Positions 5,360 to 10,264 of a stretch of DNA of 10,264 nt are shown piece after piece. The translations under genes were made by a program, and so were the position numbers. Numbering within the stretch: the first letter of the stretch is position 1; every line of letters begins with the position of its first letter. Below the pieces are notes generated by a model, which saw nothing but the letters and a program-made list of their open reading frames with translations, was not told the DNA's origin and did no database searches. This DNA comes from an uncultured Acholeplasmataceae bacterium. GTDB taxonomy: Bacteria > Bacillota_I > Bacilli_A > Acholeplasmatales > Acholeplasmataceae. Location of the stretch: contig CALKAH010000119.1 in the NCBI GenBank assembly GCA_937983315.1, forward strand, positions 1-10,264, written 5' to 3'.

Positions 5360-6850
5360 ATGGAACGACGCTCACTTCGAGGTTACCCACTGATTTTAAG
5401 TTACCTCGGTCTGTTTGCCATGTTAATCGGTTTTATCTTACTCATTCCACTAGTGATGGTCCTTTTTTTCCATGATGAAGTGAATCAGATTCAATACTTT
5501 TTACCACCAGCATTTGTTTTAATTTTATTTGGTCTGATCTCTAAGATTATCTTTCGTGGCTATGAAAAAGAACGTCTTGAACGTCATCAGGATGCTATTT
5601 TGGTCGTCTTATTATGGGTTTTAGCGATTTTTGCAGCCGCAGTTCCATTCATGTTAACAGGAACATATAATTTGGCTCAAGCAGTCTTTGAAACCTCATC
5701 AGGATTTTCAACCACGGGATTAACAGTCGTTGATGTCACACAGGCATCTAAAGTCTTTCTCTTTTACCGAAGTGTGTTACAGTTTGTCGGTGGTGCTGGA
5801 TTAGTGCTCGTCTTAACAGCAACCATCTCTGATAAATTTGGAATGCGTATGTATAATGCTGAAGGACATGGCGATAAACTTATGCCTAATCTTATTCGAT
5901 CTGGACGTTATATTTTAGCCATCTATTTAGGTATTGTTCTCATCGGTATGATCAGTTACATGATCTTTGGTATGTACTGGTTTGATGCACTCAATCATTC
6001 AATCTGTGCTGTGGCAACAGGTGGATTTTCGACAAAGCCCGAAAGCATTGGTTTTTATCAAAGTGTACCCATCGAAATCATTACTATTCTCTTGATGATT
6101 GCAGGTGGAACAAACTTTTTCGTTCATTTATTGATCATTACCGGTAAATGGAGAAGTGCACTCAAGCATATCGAAACCAAATCCTTTTATATCATTACAT
6201 CGATTGCAGTGATCATCTCAACCCTTTCACTTTTATCCTACACCAATCGTGAATTTGGAAAAGCCCTACGGATCGGTGCCTTTCACTTTATTTCTGCGAT
6301 TACGGGAACAGGTTATCAAATCATCCCTTCATTTTTAGTTCTCCCAAGTTTTTTCTTTGGTCTCCTCATTATTGGCATGATCTTAGGAGCAGGGGTAGGC
6401 TCAACGTGTGGTGGGATTAAGCAATATCGTGTTGGATTAGGAATTAAGTCAATCTATTGGAGTTTTTCAGATAAGATTTCCCATCACAAAGTCATCAAAA
6501 AGCATTTTATCAATAAACTAGGCTCCAAGATGATTGTTGATGATGAAGATATTTCAGAGAACTATTCATTCATCCTCGTTTATCTTATTTTCTTAATGAT
6601 AGGAACCCTCATCTTCAGTGTTGTCAGTCAACAATCGATGCAAAATGCATTATTTGAATTCGCATCTGTTTTGGGAACCGTTGGATTGAGTGTGGGTATC
6701 ACAGGATATGATGCACATCCTCTTATTTTATGGACATCATCAGCTGGCATGTTCTTGGGACGTCTTGAATTCTACGTCTTCTTTGTTGCAATTGCCAAAC
6801 TGTTTCTTGATTCCAAAAAAGGGATCAAGCATTTGATTCAAAAAGATTAA
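5360..6850 (+). CDS. trkH: Trk-type K+ uptake channel subunit TrkH
   Basis: Ion-conducting membrane subunit of the Trk/Ktr K+ uptake system, 496 residues, closer in length to TrkH than to the shorter KtrB. It has the four M1-P-M2 repeats, each with a filter glycine: STTGL (117-121), ATGGF (219-223), TGTGY (315-319) and GTVGL (439-443). The intramembrane gating loop between the third-repeat helices is GAGVGSTCGGIK (343-354), and the fourth repeat ends with the usual FLGRLEFY (465-472). About three hydrophobic segments precede the first filter. The start ATG is 3 nt after trkA; the RBS is weak (AAGAAGAG, about 5345-5352), suggesting translational coupling. With the two RCK proteins it forms a complete uptake system. 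Confidence 0.95.
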   Translation: MERRSLRGYPLILSYLGLFAMLIGFILLIPLVMVLFFHDEVNQIQYFLPPAFVLILFGLISKIIFRGYEKERLERHQDAILVVLLWVLAIFAAAVPFMLTGTYNLAQAVFETSSGFSTTGLTVVDVTQASKVFLFYRSVLQFVGGAGLVLVLTATISDKFGMRMYNAEGHGDKLMPNLIRSGRYILAIYLGIVLIGMISYMIFGMYWFDALNHSICAVATGGFSTKPESIGFYQSVPIEIITILLMIAGGTNFFVHLLIITGKWRSALKHIETKSFYIITSIAVIISTLSLLSYTNREFGKALRIGAFHFISAITGTGYQIIPSFLVLPSFFFGLLIIGMILGAGVGSTCGGIKQYRVGLGIKSIYWSFSDKISHHKVIKKHFINKLGSKMIVDDEDISENYSFILVYLIFLMIGTLIFSVVSQQSMQNALFEFASVLGTVGLSVGITGYDAHPLILWTSSAGMFLGRLEFYVFFVAIAKLFLDSKKGIKHLIQKD

Positions 6851-6852
6851 TG

Positions 6853-6880
6853 ATGCACGCGCAAGCGATGCATTTTTTTT
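6853..6880 (+). terminator. Intrinsic terminator of the trk operon
   Basis: ATGCACGC (6853-6860) pairs with GCG (6865-6867) and TGCAT (6869-6873), with one bulged A and a GCAA GNRA loop (6861-6864), followed by T to 6880. It starts two bases after the trkH stop. Confidence 0.85.
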
Positions 6881-6901
6881 CATCTCAACCTGATGAAATC
6901 A

Positions 6902-6910
6902 TGCTAAAAT
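6902..6910 (+). promoter_or_regulatory. Possible upstream extended -10 promoter
   Basis: TGCTAAAAT matches the TGnTAAAAT form found three other times ahead of genes in this window. No -35 is seen. If used, its transcript would run through the tandem repeat below; the promoter at 6963-6991 looks better. Confidence 0.3.
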
Positions 6911-6918
6911 AAGGATTG

Positions 6919-6955
6919 AATATGCATGATATCGGGTTAAAATGCATGATATCGG
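6919..6955. repeat. Tandem direct repeat, likely LytTR binding sites
   Basis: ATGCATGATATCGG occurs at 6922-6935 and again at 6942-6955; including three bases before each copy, 16 of 17 positions match. The period is 20 bp, close to two helical turns, so both copies face the same side of DNA. LytTR-domain proteins are known to bind pairs of direct repeats spaced about two turns apart, commonly just upstream of a -35 box. Here the second copy ends 7 nt before the -35 at 6963, and the gene driven is itself a LytTR protein, suggesting autoregulation. Confidence 0.6.
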
Positions 6956-6962
6956 AAAACAC

Positions 6963-6991
6963 TTGGTTCCATATCAAGGTCATACTATACT
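6963..6991 (+). promoter_or_regulatory. Promoter of the LytTR/beta-propeller operon
   Basis: TTGGTT (6963-6968) as a weak -35 and TATACT (6986-6991) as a -10 are separated by exactly 17 nt. The poor -35 with a repeat directly upstream is the usual arrangement for an activator-dependent promoter. Predicted start is near 6998, at the RBS itself, so the leader is very short. Confidence 0.6.
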
Positions 6992-6997
6992 GAAAGT

Positions 6998-7010
6998 AGG
7001 AGGAACTCCT
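6998..7010 (+). promoter_or_regulatory. RBS inside a small hairpin
   Basis: AGGAG (6998-7002) is followed by GAA and then CTCCT (7006-7010), a perfect 5-bp inverted repeat. The Shine-Dalgarno sequence AGGAGG (6998-7003) is therefore paired to the bases just before the ATG at 7012, which could lower translation of the regulator. The 3-nt loop is tight, so stability is modest. Confidence 0.45.
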
Positions 7011-7011
7011 G

Positions 7012-7536
7012 ATGATTAAAATCATTTGGAATCGTGATGATTTCGAAAAGGTTCAAGACAAAATCTTAGACCAATTCAATCTATCGATCACGACCAATCC
7101 AAATGACGTACCCGAGCATAAGATTGGTATCATTGTGGAAGATGATCAATACGATCACTTGCGTGCTTTGGTGGAAGCATTGATGAAAGAGAGTTTTCAA
7201 ATGCTTTTTCCAACACCGGATGGTTATCTTCAAATTCCACTGAAACAGATTACCTATCTTGAAGCCTTTGGTGATGAGATCTTCATGCATCTCGACCATC
7301 AACCCAGTCAACTCATCAAACAACCGCTCTATCAGCTCGAAGAGATGTTAAAGCCATATCATTTCCTTCGCATTGGAAAATCGTATCTTGTCAATATGAC
7401 GAAAATACGATACATCCGAACATCATTCAATGCGAAACTTGATTTGGAACTCATCTGTGGTACGCACCTTGAAGTTTCACGTTCCTTCGTGAAAGATTTT
7501 AAGTATGCACTTGGCATACAAAAAAAGGAGGAATAG
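7012..7536 (+). CDS. LytTR-family DNA-binding transcriptional regulator without receiver domain
   Basis: Cytoplasmic regulator of 174 residues. The C-terminal part, about 65-170, is a LytTR domain: it runs from the first strand (DGYLQIPLKQITYLEA), through IFMHLDHQ, to the typical LEEMLKPYHFLRIGKSYLVNM (the F-x-R-I/C-H/G-K-S-Y-L-V-N segment) and the final LEVSRSFVKDFKYAL. The first 60 residues hold no response-regulator receiver domain; this is the form in which LytTR proteins are paired with a membrane protein rather than a histidine kinase. The gene is followed after 1 nt by a membrane beta-propeller gene whose RBS GGAGG is encoded by its last codons (7527-7531), so the two are tightly coupled. 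The tandem repeat upstream is its likely own target. Target genes other than itself are unknown. Confidence 0.88.
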   Translation: MIKIIWNRDDFEKVQDKILDQFNLSITTNPNDVPEHKIGIIVEDDQYDHLRALVEALMKESFQMLFPTPDGYLQIPLKQITYLEAFGDEIFMHLDHQPSQLIKQPLYQLEEMLKPYHFLRIGKSYLVNMTKIRYIRTSFNAKLDLELICGTHLEVSRSFVKDFKYALGIQKKEE

Positions 7537-7537
7537 T

Positions 7538-9592
7538 ATGACAGTGACGGGATGGGTAACATTAAGCATATTGGCATTAGTTGGTCTCTATTTTGGTGCA
7601 CAATTAATCCGTGATATTGTATGGAATAGAAAACTTATTCATTTTCAAAAGACCTTAGGTGAAGCAGTTGTCAAAGCTCCCACACTTTTTTGGATTAAAC
7701 GATCCTATGGCGTGGTCATCACAGGTCTTTTTATCTTTGCTACCGCATTCTCTGGAGCATTCTCCATACCATTGACACTGGATGAACGCGTGTTAGTCAA
7801 TGCAAAACCAGTTTCTTCAGAAGCTCGTTTGAGAGAATTAATGAGCACACAATCCAATGGTGGTTTCTTCAATGGTTGGTTTCGATTTACAGAAGCTGTT
7901 GATAATGAAATGGTACCACAAGAAGGTGCAATGGATGATTTCAACGGATCTGAAGATCCAAGTCGTGATTTCATTGGTACCAACAATCAAGTTGAAGGTG
8001 TTGAAGAATCCGATATCGTCAAGACTGATGGAAACATGATCTATTATGCATCACGTTATCAAAATCAAGTCCGTATCTTTACGATTAAACTCGATGGAGA
8101 AGCAACACTCGATGAAACACTTGATTTAGGTGATCTTTACACAGATTCGATGTTTTTAACCGATGAATACTTAATCATCATTGGTTACACGTATACCGTA
8201 TCTCCTTATAAATATGATGCGACTTATGACATGGTTGAATGGGCATATGTTACGTATACAGGTTCTGTTGTGATTTATGATCGTGACACGTTGGAAGTTG
8301 CTTACGATTTACAAACAGATGCTAACTTTTATCAATATCGTTTGATTGATAATGCATTATTCCTTGTCGGTAACAAATATATCCAAAATGATGAATTCCG
8401 TCCAACGTTTACCGAAAAAGTTGATGGTGATGAAACGACCTCATTTCTTGATTACGATCAAATCTATTATTTTGATGATGTACCCGTTTATGGAATGACC
8501 GTATTTACCGGAATCGATCTTGATGATTTTGACATTAACTCCAAAGCATTTTTAGGTAATGTCAATCAGATTTATGCCGATGTTGATACACTCTATACGA
8601 CCTTCTCATTTACGAAGACAAGCGGTTTTATTGATGGATGGCTAGGTTATACAACACAAACTCAAATCATGAAGTTTAATCTGAACACTACCGATGCAAC
8701 CTTTGAATATGTTGGTCAAGGTATTGTTGATGGTTATGTAGAAAATCAATATTGGATGGATGAATACGATAACTACTTTAGAGTTGTGACATCTTCATGG
8801 AATCCTATCACCAATCGTCTTTATGTTTTATCGGAATCATCGGTTGATGATGAACTCAATATTGTGGGTTCGATCACTTCAGGCTTAGGAAAGATCAACG
8901 AAACCGTCAAATCTGTACGATTTAATGGTGAACAAGCCTTTGTCGTTACCTTTGAACAAACAGATCCACTTTATACCATTGATCTCTCTAATCCAACAGA
9001 TCCAAAGATTATCTCTGCGATTGAAGAACCAGGATATAGCACCTATCTCCATGTGTGGAATGATGAAGGTACCCAACTCATTGGATTTGGTTTCACTGCA
9101 GATTCAAATGGACGTGTCACAGGATTAAAGATTTCTGCATACGATAACCGTCAGACTGAACCACTCGAAACCTATCAACTGAATGCCACGAATGAAGAAG
9201 GTACATGGTCATACAGTTATTCAGAAGCATCCTATAATCCAAAAGCATTGATGATTTCACCCGATCATGGTATCATCGCATTCCCCGTCATGTCATGGAC
9301 CATGACACAAGTTGATCTCTATGAATATGAATACACGTATGTCAGTCAGTTCTTGATTTTCTACATCGATTTCTCAAACGAAGATCAAATCATCTCAGAT
9401 CCGATTGTCATCGAACATCCTGAATCACCATATTACTTTGGTATTGAACGTGGTATCTATATCAGTCAAGATGAACCTCAAGCGTTTGAACAAGTCTACA
9501 CGTTCTCCAATATGGGTATGGTCTCATACGATTTATTAACAGGTCAAGTTGTTCAAACGATTCCCTTCGAATTACCTGAGTGGTACCGCTAA
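7538..9592 (+). CDS. Membrane-anchored protein with extracellular beta-propeller domain (PF09826/COG4880-like)
   Basis: 684 residues. TM helix 1 spans about 5-24 and TM2 about 57-77; the loop between them (25-56) carries about seven Lys/Arg and only two acidic residues, so it should be cytoplasmic and the long C-terminal part outside. From about 145 the family signature appears: FIGTNNQVEGVEESDIVKTDG (145-165), followed by repeated blade-like strands; later stretches DLSNPTDPKIIS and PGYSTYLHVW, then GRVTGLKISAYD, are also typical of secreted proteins with the C-terminal beta-propeller domain. That family has no settled function. The ectodomain is rich in Asp, Glu and aromatic residues. The start at 7538 is chosen over an upstream in-frame ATG (7505) because GGAGG (7527-7531) is 6 nt before it. 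Co-transcription with the LytTR gene suggests the short cytoplasmic loop could contact the regulator; that is inference. Confidence 0.87.
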   Translation: MTVTGWVTLSILALVGLYFGAQLIRDIVWNRKLIHFQKTLGEAVVKAPTLFWIKRSYGVVITGLFIFATAFSGAFSIPLTLDERVLVNAKPVSSEARLRELMSTQSNGGFFNGWFRFTEAVDNEMVPQEGAMDDFNGSEDPSRDFIGTNNQVEGVEESDIVKTDGNMIYYASRYQNQVRIFTIKLDGEATLDETLDLGDLYTDSMFLTDEYLIIIGYTYTVSPYKYDATYDMVEWAYVTYTGSVVIYDRDTLEVAYDLQTDANFYQYRLIDNALFLVGNKYIQNDEFRPTFTEKVDGDETTSFLDYDQIYYFDDVPVYGMTVFTGIDLDDFDINSKAFLGNVNQIYADVDTLYTTFSFTKTSGFIDGWLGYTTQTQIMKFNLNTTDATFEYVGQGIVDGYVENQYWMDEYDNYFRVVTSSWNPITNRLYVLSESSVDDELNIVGSITSGLGKINETVKSVRFNGEQAFVVTFEQTDPLYTIDLSNPTDPKIISAIEEPGYSTYLHVWNDEGTQLIGFGFTADSNGRVTGLKISAYDNRQTEPLETYQLNATNEEGTWSYSYSEASYNPKALMISPDHGIIAFPVMSWTMTQVDLYEYEYTYVSQFLIFYIDFSNEDQIISDPIVIEHPESPYYFGIERGIYISQDEPQAFEQVYTFSNMGMVSYDLLTGQVVQTIPFELPEWYR

Positions 9593-9595
9593 CTG

Positions 9596-9620
9596 AAAAA
9601 GCCGGCAACGGCTTTTTTTT
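9596..9620 (+). terminator. Intrinsic terminator of the LytTR/beta-propeller operon
   Basis: AAAAAGCCG (9596-9604), GCAA loop, CGGC and eight T (9613-9620): a short GC-rich hairpin extended by A-U pairs, starting 3 nt after the stop codon. It has the same GCAA loop as the trk terminator. Confidence 0.9.
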
Positions 9621-9621
9621 A

Positions 9622-9630
9622 TGATAAAAT
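9622..9630 (+). promoter_or_regulatory. Extended -10 promoter for the SRPBCC/lipoprotein operon
   Basis: TGATAAAAT starts one base after the terminator T-tract, as at 1928. A -35 would fall in the terminator stem and none is seen. The RBS TGAGGTG (9637-9643) follows, giving a leader of only about a dozen bases. Confidence 0.55.
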
Positions 9631-9648
9631 GGTAGTTGAGGTGTTATC

Positions 9649-10074
9649 ATGAACTATACGATTGAAATGATGATTGGTGAACAAAGAGATGTTGTTTCTA
9701 AGCTATACCTTGATATGAAGCGGATGCCTGAATGGGAAAATGGACTTGTGAGCATTGAAACATTAGAAGGCCATCTTTTTGAGTCAGGATCAAAAGGAAT
9801 CATGCATTTTCAATTTGGTGAAACGCACATGCCGATGACAATCAGTATTGAAAAAGCAAGTTTACCTGAATTCATCGTTCAAATTTTTGAAGTTCCTGGT
9901 GCGTGGAATCGATGTGCCAATCATTTCATCGCCATGAATGATCAAACCAAATGGGTGATGGAAGTCACCTTTGAGTTTACACAACCTGTTGATCTTCCTA
10001 AAGAACGTTTCATCGAAAAAACGACAGAGAGCATGCAAATCTTCAAAAATTTTGTCGAAGGAAAACGTCCATGA
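9649..10074 (+). CDS. SRPBCC (START/polyketide-cyclase-like) superfamily protein
   Basis: Small cytoplasmic protein of 141 residues with no signal peptide or TM segment. The pattern is that of the helix-grip fold: a first strand (NYTIEMMI), an early helix with the MKRMPEWENGLVSIETLEG segment (22-40) recalling the F..L.nlp.W...v.....l of SRPBCC proteins, alternating strands (MPMTISIEKASLPEFIVQIFEVPG), and a long C-terminal helix (ERFIEKTTESMQIFKNFVEG). Such proteins bind hydrophobic ligands in a central cavity; the ligand here is unknown. Its TGA stop overlaps the next ATG by 4 nt, so it is probably made together with the following lipoprotein. Confidence 0.75.
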   Translation: MNYTIEMMIGEQRDVVSKLYLDMKRMPEWENGLVSIETLEGHLFESGSKGIMHFQFGETHMPMTISIEKASLPEFIVQIFEVPGAWNRCANHFIAMNDQTKWVMEVTFEFTQPVDLPKERFIEKTTESMQIFKNFVEGKRP

Positions 10075-10264
10075 AAAAAGTAATGCTATTGATCACAATA
10101 CTGAGTATGGCAATTGGACTTGCATCATGTGATACATCACTGAATCCTGATGATATCAACGCAAATGGTTTTAATATTGAACCATTTGAACGTTTTTTTG
10201 ATGATTCATCGATGAAAACACTGACCATAAAAATCACTGAAGAAAAATGGCTTGAACTCGATAC
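10071..10264 (+). CDS. Lipoprotein, N-terminal fragment, possibly CotH-like
   Basis: Runs off the window after 64 codons. It starts MKKVMLLITILSMAIG and has lipobox LASC with the lipidated Cys at residue 20, a clear signal-peptidase II site, so the mature protein should be anchored outside the membrane. The segment FFDDSSMKTLTIKITEEKWLELD (43-65) resembles the start of CotH-kinase-type surface proteins, where a D-x-x-V-x-x-I-x-I-x-x-x-x-W strand opens the domain. With so little sequence the CotH call is tentative. The ATG overlaps the stop of the SRPBCC gene and AAGGAAA lies about 8 nt upstream (10059-10065). Confidence 0.7.
   Translation, partial: MKKVMLLITILSMAIGLASCDTSLNPDDINANGFNIEPFERFFDDSSMKTLTIKITEEKWLELD

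Noticed and set aside
7505..7537. Longer beta-propeller protein starting at 7505 with a basic N-terminal extension.
   Set aside because: No RBS before 7505, and the extension overlaps the LytTR coding end; GGAGG at 7527-7531 marks the start at 7538.
1..10264. Mollicute genetic code with TGA as Trp.
   Set aside because: Trp is TGG in all recognised genes, and TGA ends fabF, the DUF1295 gene and the SRPBCC gene exactly where the families end.
1..10264. tRNA or rRNA genes, CRISPR arrays, insertion sequences, prophage or defence genes.
   Set aside because: None seen on either strand; intergenic gaps are short and explained by promoters, terminators and operators. Reverse-strand open frames are shadows without RBS or recognisable domains.

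Overview
All recognised genes lie on the + strand and use the standard code: TGA is a real stop after fabF, the DUF1295 gene and the SRPBCC gene. The DNA is AT-rich by eye, GGAGG-type ribosome binding sites are strong, and several intrinsic hairpin/T-tract terminators are present. Type II fatty acid synthesis, a stand-alone LytTR regulator, a PF09826-type beta-propeller and a CotH-like lipoprotein point to a low-GC Firmicute or a Mollicutes relative (Erysipelotrichia, Haloplasma, Izemoplasma or Acholeplasma-like). This placement is inferred from gene content and style, not from a marker gene.

Layout. (1) 1-1925: end of a fatty-acid operon, fabF (5' truncated by the window edge), fabZ and a minimal birA-type biotin ligase. 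The genes overlap and end in a strong terminator. (2) 1928-2851: a single membrane-enzyme gene, DUF1295, with its own promoter. (3) 2848-4192: a well-formed promoter, then a short structured leader ending in an intrinsic terminator with a competing antiterminator pairing, then a cation:proton antiporter. This leader looks like a riboswitch. (4) 4198-6880: an intergenic region with two dyads around a promoter, then a K+ uptake operon of two RCK/TrkA proteins and TrkH, then a terminator. (5) 6919-9620: a 20-bp-period direct repeat just upstream of a sigma-70-type promoter, a LytTR-family DNA-binding protein, and a two-TM protein with a large extracellular beta-propeller, then a terminator. (6) 9622-10264: an SRPBCC-fold protein overlapping the start of a lipoprotein that resembles the N-terminus of CotH-type proteins and runs off the window.

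How they fit together. Regions 3 and 4 form a cation-homeostasis block, with Na+ (or K+)/H+ exchange next to nucleotide-gated K+ uptake, each with its own control element. Region 5 has the architecture of a LytTR regulator paired with a membrane partner. I infer that the propeller protein senses something outside the cell and controls the regulator.

The two most interesting candidates are the attenuator leader at 2881-2965 and the LytTR/beta-propeller pair with its tandem operator. No gene-free stretch exceeds 300 bases.
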